NCBI GenBank assembly: GCA_014380965.1
Contig: JACMIV010000379.1
Coordinates: forward strand, 1 to 22,278
Direction of reading: 5' to 3'
Length of the DNA: 22,278 nucleotides
Origin: Rhizobiaceae bacterium
GTDB lineage: Bacteria; Pseudomonadota; Alphaproteobacteria; Rhizobiales; Rhizobiaceae
The position numbers and the translations under genes were made by a program. Position 1 is the first letter of the stretch. Each line of letters opens with the position of its first letter. Below are positions 7,036 to 15,630 of this stretch, one piece after another. The notes beneath the pieces are model-generated. The model was not told the origin of the DNA. It searched no databases and saw only the letters and a program-made list of their open reading frames with translations.

Positions 7036-9308
7036 CGTCTTTTCCTCGTTTGGGCGGCGACATTCGTGGGCCGGCCCGCCGGGCGCCCGGAGGCGCGAGG
7101 GCGGGACTTGTGGAAGGACCCCGTCGTTGCAGGCAGAGCGCGCGGCTCGCTCAGCATCTCGAAGCGCATCGAACCTGCAAGCGGAATGGCCTCCGCCAAT
7201 CGAACTTCGACGCTGTCACCCAGCCGGTGGCCATGGCCGCTGCGGCTGCCGATCAGCGAATGGGAGACCTCGTCGTAATGGTAGAACTCGTTCCCAAGAG
7301 TTGATATGGGGATAAAGCCGTCCGCGCCAAAGGTCGGAAGCTGCACAAACAATCCTGCTTTTGTCACGCCGGCTATACGTCCGTCGAAGCTCTGTCCGAT
7401 CCGGTCGGCGAGATGATGGGCGATGAGACGATCCACGGTGTCGCGCTCGGCCGCCATTGCCCGGCGTTCGGCTCTCGAAATCTCCTCGGCCGTCTGTTCG
7501 AGCTGGGCCTTGTCCTCGGCGCTGAGGCCGCCCTCGCCGAGGGCCAGTGCGGTGACGAGCGCGCGATGGACGATGAGGTCCGCATAGCGGCGGATCGGCG
7601 AGGTGAAATGGGCGTAGCGCATCAGGTTGAGGCCGAAATGACCGATATTGTCCGGCGAGTAGGCGGCCTGGCTCTGCGAGCGCAGCACGACCTCGTTGAC
7701 GAGGCTCTCGTGCTCGCCGCCGCGCACATGCGCCAGGATGCCGTTGAAGTGAGACGGCCGAAGCGTTCCTGCCTTGGCGAGCGCGATGTCGAGTGTCCGC
7801 AGGAAATCACGTAGCGATTCGAGCTTGGCCAGCGATGGCGCGTCGTGGGCGCGATAAATCAGCGATTGGCGTTTCGCCTCGAGGGCTTCGGCGGCCGCCA
7901 CGTTCGCGAGGATCATGAACTCCTCGATCAGGCGGTGCGCGTCGAGGCGCGGCGGCACGACGACCTTGTCGACCATGCCGTTCGGGGCGAGCACGATCTT
8001 GCGCTCGGGCAGATCGAGATCGAGCGGCTGGCGGTGATGACGCGCGAGCTTGACGAGGGCGTAGGCCGCCCAGAGCGGCTTCAGGACGCCGTCGAGGACG
8101 CGCCCCGCCGCCTCGCTCGGCGCACCCTCCACCGCCGCCTGCGCTTCCTGGTAGGAGAGCTTGGCGTGGCTGCGCATGAGAATGCGGTGGACCGTGTGGC
8201 GACGCTTCTCGCCGTCGGCCCCGATCACCATGCGGATCGCGAGCGCGGGCCGGTCCACGTCCGGCTTCAGCGAGCAGAGATCGTTCGAGATACGCTCCGG
8301 CAGCATAGGCACGACGCGGTCGGGAAAGTAGACCGAGTTGCCGCGCAGCCGCGCCTCTGCATCGAGCTTCGAGCCCGGCCGTACGTAGAAGGAAACGTCC
8401 GCTATGGCGACCGTCAGAATCATGCCGCCGGGATTCGCCGGGTCGTCGTCCGCGACAGCGTGAACGGCGTCGTCGTGATCCTTCGCATCCGCCGGATCGA
8501 TCGTGAGGAGGGGGAGGGAGCGCCAGTCCTCGCGGCCGTCCGCCGACACCAAGGCGGGCGCGGCCTCGGCCTCCTCGATCACAGCGTCAGGAAAGACGTG
8601 GGGGATGCCATGCGCGTGGAGAGCGATCGTCGAGATCGCCTTCTCGCTGGAGAGCGAGCCGATGATCTCGCGTATGCGGCCGCGCGGCAGGCCGGCACGC
8701 CCCCGGTCGGAGGGCTCGATCTCGACAAGGTCGCCGTCCTTCGCTCCGTTCGTATCGCCGGTTCCGATCGCGTACTCGAGCTGGCGCCGCTCGACCGGCT
8801 CGACGCGTCCGCCGCCGCCGGGCGAAGGCCGGAACACGCCGAGCGCGATCGCCGCCTTCTTCTCCAGCCGCCGGATGACGGTCGCCGTCGGCGCGTCCGG
8901 ATCGTCCCGGTCGAGCCTTGCAAGGATGCGGTCGCCGATCCCGGCGGTCGCTACGGCGTCCGGCGTCTGCTTCACCGCAAAGACCGGACGTTCGCCGGAC
9001 AGCGCACTGTCCCAAGCGACCGGCTCAGCGAGCAGTCCGCCATCCCCGTCGCGCCCACGGATTTCGAGAACCGTGACCTCTGGCAGCGCGCCCGGCTGCT
9101 GGAAGCGCCGTCGCCCGCCTGCGATCGCGCCCTCTGCCTGAAGATCGGCGAGGATGTCCTTGAGAAGGACGCGATCATCCCCCTTCACGCCGAAGGCCTT
9201 GGCGATCTCGCGCTTGCCGGAGGTTTCGGGGTTGTCGGCGATGAAGCGGAGCACGGCGTCGCGCGTCAGGACCGTCCGGATGTCGAAGGGTTTGTCGCGC
9301 TTGGCCAT
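7032..9308 (-). CDS. rnr: Ribonuclease R
   Basis: 758-residue 3'-to-5' hydrolytic exoribonuclease of the RNB family, able to degrade structured RNA. Order of domains: N-terminal winged-helix and cold-shock-like region (1-about 230), RNB catalytic domain (about 255-600), S1 RNA-binding domain (about 637-718) and a basic Arg/Lys-rich tail (719-758). The catalytic signature IDPADAKDHDD places Asp271, Asp277, Asp279 and Asp280 at almost the same numbers as in E. coli RNase R. The later YAHFTSPIRRYADLIVHR motif confirms the family. RNase II is less likely given the length and basic tail. The ATG at 9308-9306 lies only 7 nt after the topA stop, and its stop overlaps DUF983. Confidence 0.97.
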   Translation of the reverse strand: MAKRDKPFDIRTVLTRDAVLRFIADNPETSGKREIAKAFGVKGDDRVLLKDILADLQAEGAIAGGRRRFQQPGALPEVTVLEIRGRDGDGGLLAEPVAWDSALSGERPVFAVKQTPDAVATAGIGDRILARLDRDDPDAPTATVIRRLEKKAAIALGVFRPSPGGGGRVEPVERRQLEYAIGTGDTNGAKDGDLVEIEPSDRGRAGLPRGRIREIIGSLSSEKAISTIALHAHGIPHVFPDAVIEEAEAAPALVSADGREDWRSLPLLTIDPADAKDHDDAVHAVADDDPANPGGMILTVAIADVSFYVRPGSKLDAEARLRGNSVYFPDRVVPMLPERISNDLCSLKPDVDRPALAIRMVIGADGEKRRHTVHRILMRSHAKLSYQEAQAAVEGAPSEAAGRVLDGVLKPLWAAYALVKLARHHRQPLDLDLPERKIVLAPNGMVDKVVVPPRLDAHRLIEEFMILANVAAAEALEAKRQSLIYRAHDAPSLAKLESLRDFLRTLDIALAKAGTLRPSHFNGILAHVRGGEHESLVNEVVLRSQSQAAYSPDNIGHFGLNLMRYAHFTSPIRRYADLIVHRALVTALALGEGGLSAEDKAQLEQTAEEISRAERRAMAAERDTVDRLIAHHLADRIGQSFDGRIAGVTKAGLFVQLPTFGADGFIPISTLGNEFYHYDEVSHSLIGSRSGHGHRLGDSVEVRLAEAIPLAGSMRFEMLSEPRALPATTGSFHKSRPRASGRPAGRPTNVAAQTRKRR

Positions 9309-9315
9309 CCCGGGA

Positions 9316-12084
9316 TTATTCCGCCGCTGATTTTGCGGGCTTCGTCCTGTCCGCTTTGATCAAGGTCGTCACCGCCGGCGGTCTTGCCGGAGGCGCTTGC
9401 GACGGGGCAACCTGCACCTGCGCGGCGGGCGCCGTCTTCGGCTTCGCCCGAGCCGCCGTCTTAGGCTTCGCCACTGTCTTCGTAGCGGCACCCTCTGCCG
9501 TCGCCTTCTTCGGGCTCGCGGCCTTTTTCGCCTTCACCGGCTTGGCGCCGGTCTTCTCTGCCCGCTCGTTGAGGAGGACGATCGCCTCCTCCAGCGTAAC
9601 GGAAGCGGGGTCTTTGCCCTTCGGCAACGTAGCATTGACCTTGCCGGCGTTGACGTAAGGCCCGAAGCGGCCTTCGCGCACGGTGATCTGGCCGCCGAGC
9701 GCCGGATGCTCGCCAAGGGTCGCGAGCGCTGCCGGCGTGCCGCGGCCGCGCGGACCTTTTTCCTTCTTCTCGGCAATGACCGTCACAGCGCGGTTCAACC
9801 CCACCGTGAACACGTCCTCGATCGTCTCTAGATTGGCGTAGGCCCCGTCATGCTGAAGAAACGGACCATAGCGCCCGAGGCCGGCAAGGATCGGCTTGCC
9901 GCTTTCGGGGTGAAGCCCGACCTCACGTGGCAACGCCAGGAGTTGCAGCGCCTTCTCGAAGTCCATCTCGGTCGGCAACCAGCCCTTCGGCAGCGAGGAG
10001 CGCTTGGCCTCCTTGCCTTCGCCGCGCTGCACGTAGGGACCGAACCGGCCCGACCGCATCGTGACGGGCTCGCTGTTGTCCGGATCGACGCCCAGCATCT
10101 TCGGCTCGTCGAGGCCGGCTTCGCCCGCTCCTTCGGCTTGCAGGTTCGAGCCGAGCTGGCGAGTGAAGTTGCACTCGGGATAGTTCGAGCAGCCGACGAA
10201 TGCGCCGAACTTCCCGAGCTTGAGGCTGAGCTGGCCGCCGGAGCACTTCGGGCAAGCGCGGGGCTCCGTGCCGTCCTCCTTCGGAGGAAAGGCGAGCGGG
10301 GCAAGCTCGATGTTCAGCGCGTCGAGAACGTCGGTGACGCGCAGTTCCTTGGTGCCATCGACATGACCGGAGAAGTCCGTCCAGAATTCGCGCAGCACGT
10401 CCTTCCAGGCAAGCTCGCCGGCGGAGATCTTGTCGAGCTTGAGCTCGAGATCGGCCGTGAAGTCGTATTCCACGTACTTCTCGAAGAAGTTGTGGAGAAA
10501 GGCCGTCACAAGTCGACCCTTGGAATCCGGGATCAGCTTGCGTTTCTCGTTGACGATGTACTCGCGGTCCTCCAGCGTCTGGAGCGTTGCGGCATAGGTA
10601 GAGGGACGCCCGATGCCGAGCTCCTCCATCTTCTTGATCATCGAGGATTCGGAGTAGCGCGGCGGCGGCTCGGTGAAGTGCTGCGACGCTTCGATCGCCC
10701 GTTTTTCGGCTGTCTCGTTCGCTTCGATCCGCGGCAGGCGCGCCGATTCGTCGTCGTCATCTCCTGCGATCTCGACCTTGCTGTCGTCGCGGTGGTCGAC
10801 ATAGGCGCCGAGGAAGCCGTCGAAACGGACAACCGAGCCCGTCGCGCGAAGGGTCGCGACCCGTGCGCCGTTCTTCGCCTCGATCTCGGCGGTGGTCCGC
10901 TCGATGTCGGCCGAGGCCATCTGGCTTGCGATCGTACGCTTCCAGATGAGGTCGTAGAGCCGCGCCTGATCGGGATCGAGGAACTTCTGCACGTCCTTCG
11001 GCAGGCGCGCGAAGGATGTCGGGCGGATCGCCTCGTGCGCCTCCTGCGCGTTCTTCGCCTTCGTCGCGTAATGGCGCGCCTTCTCTGGCACATACCGGGC
11101 GCCAAACGTCTCGGCGATCGAAACGCGTGCGTCCTCGACCGCCTCGGGCGCGATCTGAACGCCATCGGTCCGCATGTAAGTGATGAGGCCGACCGTCTCG
11201 CCGCCGATGTCCATGCCCTCGTAGAGCTTTTGGGCGACCTGCATGGTGCGCGAAGCGGAGAAGCCGAGCTTGGCGGACGCCGCCTGCTGGAGCGTCGAGG
11301 TGGTGAAGGGCGGTCCGGGATTGCGCTTGGTCGGCTTGGCCTCGACCGAGGCGACGCGGAAGGCGGCGCTCTCCAGCATGTCGCGAATCGTATGGGCCCG
11401 CGTCTCGTCGTTCACCGACAGGCGCTGCAGCTTGTCGCCCTCGAAGCTTGTCAGGCGCGCGGCGAACTCGTCGCCACGGGGCGTCGCGAGCCGTGCCGCT
11501 ATGGTCCAGTATTCCTCCGGCTTGAAACGTTCGATCTCGCTTTCGCGTTCGCAGATAAGTCGCAGTGCCACCGACTGCACACGCCCGGCCGAGCGGGCGC
11601 CCGGCAACTTGCGCCAGAGCACCGGCGACAGCGTGAAGCCGACGAGATAGTCGAGCGCACGGCGGGCGAGATAGGCGTCGACCAGCGGCGCGTCGATCTC
11701 GCGCGGATTGGCCATCGCGTCGAGCACCGCCGACTTGGTGATCGCGTTGAAGACGACGCGACTCACCGGCTTCTTGCCAATCGCCTTTTTCTGCCGAAGC
11801 ACTTCCAGCACATGCCACGAGATGGCCTCGCCCTCGCGATCCGGATCGGTCGCGAGGATCAGGGCGTCCGACTCCTTCATCGCCTGGGCGATTTCGGCGA
11901 GCCGCTTTTGCGAGAGCTTGGCGACCTCCCAGCTCATCGAGAAGTCGTCGTCAGGCAGCACCGAGCCGTCTTTGGCCGGCAGATCCCGGACATGCCCGTA
12001 TGAGGCCAAAACCTTGTAGTTCGAGCCGAGATACTTGTTGATCGTCTTCGCTTTCGCAGGCGACTCGACGATGACCAGATCCAT
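9316..12084 (-). CDS. topA: DNA topoisomerase I (type IA)
   Basis: 922-residue enzyme that relaxes negative supercoils by single-strand passage. The start is the ATG 12084-12082 giving MDLVIVESPAKAKTI; the open frame continues upstream for 67 codons, but that part lacks family similarity. The Toprim domain has Glu7 and the DPDREGEA acidic cluster (80-87). The catalytic core has SAGRVQS and the nucleophile Tyr303 in LITYMRTDG. One four-cysteine zinc finger follows (Cys611, 614, 632, 638), then several degenerate cysteine-free repeats marked by GRFGPYVQRG, GRYGPFLQHDG and GRFGPYVNAGK. The final 80 or so residues are a Lys/Ala/Pro-rich, histone-H1-like tail likely to bind DNA. It is the first gene of the topA-rnr-DUF983-NUDIX-MFS run. 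Only a weak ribosome-binding sequence (GGGA) precedes it. Confidence 0.97.
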   Translation of the reverse strand: MDLVIVESPAKAKTINKYLGSNYKVLASYGHVRDLPAKDGSVLPDDDFSMSWEVAKLSQKRLAEIAQAMKESDALILATDPDREGEAISWHVLEVLRQKKAIGKKPVSRVVFNAITKSAVLDAMANPREIDAPLVDAYLARRALDYLVGFTLSPVLWRKLPGARSAGRVQSVALRLICERESEIERFKPEEYWTIAARLATPRGDEFAARLTSFEGDKLQRLSVNDETRAHTIRDMLESAAFRVASVEAKPTKRNPGPPFTTSTLQQAASAKLGFSASRTMQVAQKLYEGMDIGGETVGLITYMRTDGVQIAPEAVEDARVSIAETFGARYVPEKARHYATKAKNAQEAHEAIRPTSFARLPKDVQKFLDPDQARLYDLIWKRTIASQMASADIERTTAEIEAKNGARVATLRATGSVVRFDGFLGAYVDHRDDSKVEIAGDDDDESARLPRIEANETAEKRAIEASQHFTEPPPRYSESSMIKKMEELGIGRPSTYAATLQTLEDREYIVNEKRKLIPDSKGRLVTAFLHNFFEKYVEYDFTADLELKLDKISAGELAWKDVLREFWTDFSGHVDGTKELRVTDVLDALNIELAPLAFPPKEDGTEPRACPKCSGGQLSLKLGKFGAFVGCSNYPECNFTRQLGSNLQAEGAGEAGLDEPKMLGVDPDNSEPVTMRSGRFGPYVQRGEGKEAKRSSLPKGWLPTEMDFEKALQLLALPREVGLHPESGKPILAGLGRYGPFLQHDGAYANLETIEDVFTVGLNRAVTVIAEKKEKGPRGRGTPAALATLGEHPALGGQITVREGRFGPYVNAGKVNATLPKGKDPASVTLEEAIVLLNERAEKTGAKPVKAKKAASPKKATAEGAATKTVAKPKTAARAKPKTAPAAQVQVAPSQAPPARPPAVTTLIKADRTKPAKSAAE

Positions 12085-12263
12085 GTGCCGTCCCAAAAAT
12101 GCGGTGTCTCGGCGTCGATGGAGACGGGAAAGGTTCCGAGAACGGGCGCAAGCCTCGCTCCGAACCGCCCCTTCGCGTTCCGATTGCCAGCGCCACACAT
12201 GGACAGGCGGAGCGAAGGGGTCAAGCCCTTCCCCTTCTTGACTATCGAGCCCGACGCATCTCG

Positions 12264-12311
12264 TTGTTGCAACTGAGAGGAGCATATATATGATAGCACA
12301 ATCTTTAGTAA
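12264..12311. promoter_or_regulatory. AT-rich, possibly bidirectional promoter
   Basis: A strikingly AT-rich patch in GC-rich DNA, centred on the palindrome CATATATATG (12283-12292). Plus strand: TTGCAA (12267-12272), 16-nt spacer, TATGAT (12289-12294), directed to the small gene at 12378. Minus strand: TTACTA (12311-12306), 17-nt spacer, TATATG (12288-12283), directed to topA with a leader of about 190 nt. A second, weaker topA candidate is TTGACC (12224-12219), 17 nt, CATGTG (12201-12196). The rest of the 12085-12377 gap shows a GTCAAG/CTTGAC inverted repeat near 12220-12242 and a small CGGCC-TTC-GGCCG hairpin at 12343-12355. Confidence 0.35.
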
Positions 12312-12377
12312 CATGCGCTGGAGGCCGAGGGTCGAGGCGCAGCGGCCTTCGGCCGAAAAGGAATCAGGGCGAGACAC

Positions 12378-12575
12378 ATGCAAGAGAGCCCCGCCAATCC
12401 CCGCGCGCAGCTGCACTACATCCGCGACATGCTGGAGCAGCTGAAGGCGATCTCGACGGCGAGCGGGAGCCCGTTTCTCTTCTACCTCATCGACATGGCG
12501 CATCAGGAGGCAGCAAAGGAACTCCAGCGTCGCGACGCCCTGCCGTCACGACGCGAGGGACACCCGACCGTCTGA
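12378..12575 (+). CDS. Small conserved-looking protein of unknown function
   Basis: 65 residues, no signal peptide, no membrane segment. The core (RAQLHYIRDMLEQLKAIS, then FLFYLIDMAHQEAAKEL) resembles short rhizobial hypothetical proteins with an LRQL...FLAYLIDMAYIEA pattern, which I recall but cannot check here; it is probably two helices. The ATG has a modest purine-rich stretch (GGGCGAG) 4 nt upstream. It is the only plus-strand gene between topA and pyrB and is divergent from topA. Its last 30 nt overlap the antisense 3' end of dprA (12546-12575), and the C-terminal residues after the helix look like read-through into that overlap. No function is assigned. Confidence 0.65.
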   Translation: MQESPANPRAQLHYIRDMLEQLKAISTASGSPFLFYLIDMAHQEAAKELQRRDALPSRREGHPTV

Positions 12576-13682
12576 ATGGCGTTCGAGGCGCCCGGCGAGA
12601 TCGAGCTCGAGAAGCGTGAGCTGCACGGCGCCGGGCGATGCGCCGGTATGGTCGATGATGTCGTCGACGGCGACAGGCGTCGGCCCGAGCGCCTCGATGA
12701 TGCGCTCGCGCTCGGTTGCGGAGACCGCCTCGTCACGCTCCGCCGCCGGCTCCTCGACATCGAGCCGGCGGCCGGGAGCCATGCGCTCGTCCAGCGGTCG
12801 TAGGGCGTCAACGATGTCGGCAGCTTCGGTCACGATGATCGCCCCTTCCTTCAGGAGCCTGTTCGTCCCGGCGGCCCTCGGATCGAGCGGCGATCCCGGC
12901 ACGGCGAAGACGAGACGACCGAGCTCGCCCGCAAGACGGGCACTGATCAGCGATCCGGACCGCATCGCCGCCTCGACGACGACGAGACCGAGGGCAAGGC
13001 CGGCGACGACGCGGTTTCGGCGGGGAAAATCGACCGCCCGCGGCTCCCAGCCGAAGGGCATTTCCGAGACGAGACAGCCGCCGCTGTCGACGATCCGCCG
13101 CATCAACGGCTTATTCTCGCTCGGATAGGGCTTGTCGAGCCCGCCAGCGAAGACGCCGACCGTGCCGCTGTCGAGGCTTGCCTCGTGGGCTGCTGCATCG
13201 ATGCCGCGGGCAACGCCCGAGACGGTCGAAAAGCCAGCCTTGCCGAGCTCGAACGCGAGGTGCCGCGCGAACTTGATGCCGGCGAGCGAGGCATTGCGGG
13301 CGCCGACGATCGCGACAGAGGAACGGCACAGCGTCTCGGCGCTGCCCATGATCGCGATCACCGGCGGGGCCCCGTCGGCCGCGCGAAGGCTTGGCGGGAA
13401 GTCGGGCTCGCCAAGGCAGACGAAGCGGGCGCCGAGCCGTTCCGCCGTCGCCAACTCGGCTTCGGCCACGGCAGGACTGGTGATGCGGATCGCGCGTTTC
13501 GAGCCGCCGCGGGCGGCAAGCTCCGGCAGGGCTGCGAGCGCCGCTTCCGCCCCGCCATACCGGTTGACGAGCGCGCGGAAGGTCACGGGGCCTACATTCT
13601 CGCTGCGGATGAGGCGCAGCCAGGCGAGGCGCTGGTCGGCCCCGAGACGGATGCCGCGGCCGGCAGCACCCGTATCGCTCAA
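12546..13682 (-). CDS. dprA: DNA-processing protein DprA
   Basis: 378 residues with the start chosen here. DprA binds incoming single-stranded DNA and loads RecA during natural transformation; it is also conserved in many species not known to be competent. Seen: an N-terminal helical domain (about 10-75, [20 protein letters not shown]), the Rossmann-like DNA-binding core with [11 protein letters not shown] (Gly127), [28 protein letters not shown] and [18 protein letters not shown], and a C-terminal winged helix (last 60 or so residues). The frame stays open far upstream through plsY and pyrC, but that is a shadow. The best start is TTG 13682-13680, overlapping the plsY stop by 4 nt (TTGA), because no ATG or GTG occurs before the conserved domain. 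Its tail overlaps the small plus-strand gene. Confidence 0.93.
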   Translation of the reverse strand: MSDTGAAGRGIRLGADQRLAWLRLIRSENVGPVTFRALVNRYGGAEAALAALPELAARGGSKRAIRITSPAVAEAELATAERLGARFVCLGEPDFPPSLRAADGAPPVIAIMGSAETLCRSSVAIVGARNASLAGIKFARHLAFELGKAGFSTVSGVARGIDAAAHEASLDSGTVGVFAGGLDKPYPSENKPLMRRIVDSGGCLVSEMPFGWEPRAVDFPRRNRVVAGLALGLVVVEAAMRSGSLISARLAGELGRLVFAVPGSPLDPRAAGTNRLLKEGAIIVTEAADIVDALRPLDERMAPGRRLDVEEPAAERDEAVSATERERIIEALGPTPVAVDDIIDHTGASPGAVQLTLLELDLAGRLERHSDGRVSLAS

Positions 13683-14296
13683 CCCTTTGATCCGATCTTG
13701 CCCTCTGTTCCGGCAAGAAGGCGCTCGATGTTCGATCTGTGCTTGATGAAGACGAGTATCGTCAGGACGGCGCTCAGCGCGGCAGCCGAGGTGAGGCCGA
13801 GGACGAGATAGGCGATCGGGACGATCAGCGTTGCCATAAGTGCGGCGAGGGAGGAGTAGCGCAGGAGAACCGCCATCGCGATCCAGACCACGGCGAAGAC
13901 CAGAACGCCAAGCGGAGCGAAGCCGAGGAGAACGCCGATATAGGTCGCGACGCCCTTGCCGCCCTTGAAGCCAAGCCAGACCGGAAAGAGGTGCCCGAGA
14001 AACGCGCCGACGCCTGCCGCCATCGCCGGCGCTTCTCCGAACCGCCAGGCGAGGAGAATCGGAAGCGTCGCCTTGAGGACGTCTCCGAGAAGCGTCAGCG
14101 CGGCGAGTAGCTTGTTGCCCGTCCGTAGCGCATTGGTCGCCCCGATATTGCCTGACCCGATCTTGCGAAGGTCGCCAAGCCCGAAAAGACGCGTGAGAAT
14201 GAGGCCGAAAGGAATGCTGCCCGAGAGATAGCCGAGCGCCAGGAACGCGCAGACGACGGCCCATCCCCCTCCGGCGGCGACGGATGCCTCGATCAT
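13679..14296 (-). CDS. plsY: Glycerol-3-phosphate acyltransferase PlsY
   Basis: 205-residue inner-membrane enzyme that transfers the acyl group from acyl-phosphate to glycerol-3-phosphate, the first step of phospholipid synthesis; it works with PlsX, which is not in this window. All family motifs are seen: SGSIPFG (25-31), GSGNIGATN (47-55), [18 protein letters not shown] (101-118) and KHRSNIERL (185-193), between about five to seven hydrophobic segments. The length is normal. The ATG 14296-14294 overlaps the upstream dihydroorotase-like stop by 4 nt, and the stop overlaps the dprA start. Confidence 0.97.
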   Translation of the reverse strand: MIEASVAAGGGWAVVCAFLALGYLSGSIPFGLILTRLFGLGDLRKIGSGNIGATNALRTGNKLLAALTLLGDVLKATLPILLAWRFGEAPAMAAGVGAFLGHLFPVWLGFKGGKGVATYIGVLLGFAPLGVLVFAVVWIAMAVLLRYSSLAALMATLIVPIAYLVLGLTSAAALSAVLTILVFIKHRSNIERLLAGTEGKIGSKG

Positions 14297-15630
14297 CGAT
14301 CCTCTCCTGCACCGTCCGCGCGAAACACCGTGCGGCCCGAGACGACCGTGCGCAGGATGCGGCCTTGAAAGCGAGCGTTCTCGAAGGCCGTGTTCTTCGA
14401 TTTAGAGCGGATCTCCGCCTTGCCGTAGACAAAGGGTGCGTCGAGATCGAGCAGCACCAAATCGGCCTCGGCGCCTGGCCGGAGCGTGCCCCGATCGATC
14501 TTGAGCAGCCTCGCCGGCGCCGACGTCATCGCCTCGACGAGCCGCATCAGCGGCACCTCGCCCGAATGATGGAGCCTGAGGGCTGCAGGCAACAGAGTCT
14601 CGAGGCCGATCGCCCCGTCTTCGGCTTCGGCGAAGGGATGGCGCTTTCCGTCCGCATCGTGCGGATCGTGCGAGGAGACGATGATGTCGATCGTGCCGTC
14701 ACGAAGCGCCGCGACCATCGCGGCCCGGTCGTTCTCGGAGCGAAGGGGCGGCGAAAGGCGAAAGAAGGTGCGATACTCGCCGATGTCGTTCTCGTTCAGC
14801 GAAAGATGGTTGATCGAGACGCCGGCGGACACGGCAAGGCCGCGAGACTTCGCCGCGCGCAGGACCTCGGCGGACGTCTCGACGGAAAGCTTCGCGGCGT
14901 GATAGCGGCAGCCGGTGAGAGCCGCGAGACGGAGGTCGCGTTCGAGCGCGATGATCTCCGCCTCGACGGGAATGCCGGGGAGCCCGAGCCACGAGGCGAG
15001 CAGCCCCTCGTTGACGACGCCGGACCCGGCAAGGTCGCCATCCTGCGTCTCGTGCATCACGAGGGCGTCGAAGTCCCGCGCATAGGTCATGACCCGGCGA
15101 AGCAGGCCGGAATGCGCGATGGTCCGCCTGCCTTCCGTGAATGCCGGCACGCCCGCTTCGCAGAGGAGGCCGATCTCCGTCATTTCCTTGCCGAGCAGCC
15201 CCTTCGTGAGGGCGGCTGCCGGGAAGACGTTGATGTCGGCGGTCTCGCGCGCCGTCCGCATGACGAATTGCGCGAGCGCAACGTGGTCGATCACCGGATC
15301 GGTGTCCGGCATCGTCAGGATCGACGTGACCCCGCCGGCCGCCGCCGCGCGGCTTGCCGAGCGGATCGTCTCGCGGTGCTCGCCGCCGGGCTCGCCGATG
15401 AACACGCGGGCGTCCACGAGGCCGGGCAGCGCGAGGAGCCCCGATCCGTCGACGACCTCCGCGCCCTCGGGCCGGCCCTGTCCGAGCACGGCTGCACCGG
15501 CCGCCGCGATCTTCCCCTCGACGACGACGATCGTCCCGATCTCGTCGAGACCGCGCGCCGGATCGACGATCCGCACGGTCTCGATCACCAGCGGCTTCTC
15601 GCCTCGACGATCCGGACGGAAGGCGCTCAT
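14293..15630 (-). CDS. Dihydroorotase-like protein lacking metal ligands (pseudo-DHOase)
   Basis: 445-residue amidohydrolase-fold protein clearly related to type I dihydroorotase, but the active site is broken. The metal-binding HxH after PGLVD is replaced by Arg75 and Phe77 ([13 protein letters not shown], 70-82). The Asp that follows AFT is Glu166. The TDHAPH motif reads SSHDPH (319-324), losing the catalytic Asp. His193 and His244 remain. This matches the non-catalytic pyrC'/PyrX type known beside pyrB in pseudomonads, where it supports assembly of the ATCase holoenzyme, and the form I recall in Rhizobiales. A structural role with PyrB is therefore more likely than dihydroorotate formation, and a true PyrC should be encoded elsewhere. 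It is joined to pyrB and plsY by 4-nt overlaps. Confidence 0.9.
   Translation of the reverse strand: MSAFRPDRRGEKPLVIETVRIVDPARGLDEIGTIVVVEGKIAAAGAAVLGQGRPEGAEVVDGSGLLALPGLVDARVFIGEPGGEHRETIRSASRAAAAGGVTSILTMPDTDPVIDHVALAQFVMRTARETADINVFPAAALTKGLLGKEMTEIGLLCEAGVPAFTEGRRTIAHSGLLRRVMTYARDFDALVMHETQDGDLAGSGVVNEGLLASWLGLPGIPVEAEIIALERDLRLAALTGCRYHAAKLSVETSAEVLRAAKSRGLAVSAGVSINHLSLNENDIGEYRTFFRLSPPLRSENDRAAMVAALRDGTIDIIVSSHDPHDADGKRHPFAEAEDGAIGLETLLPAALRLHHSGEVPLMRLVEAMTSAPARLLKIDRGTLRPGAEADLVLLDLDAPFVYGKAEIRSKSKNTAFENARFQGRILRTVVSGRTVFRADGAGEDR

Noticed and set aside
9850..12003. A 717-codon plus-strand open frame
   Set aside because: It is antisense to topA, Arg/Leu/Glu-rich, and has no family features; such frames are common opposite GC-rich genes.
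12085..12285. N-terminal extension of topA by 67 codons
   Set aside because: The family starts at MDLVIVESPAKAK; the extension has no similarity and begins at a non-ATG codon inside the promoter-like patch.
12546..14432. A 628-codon open frame covering dprA and continuing upstream
   Set aside because: The upstream 250 codons are Arg-rich shadow of plsY and pyrC; DprA similarity begins only after the TTG at 13682.
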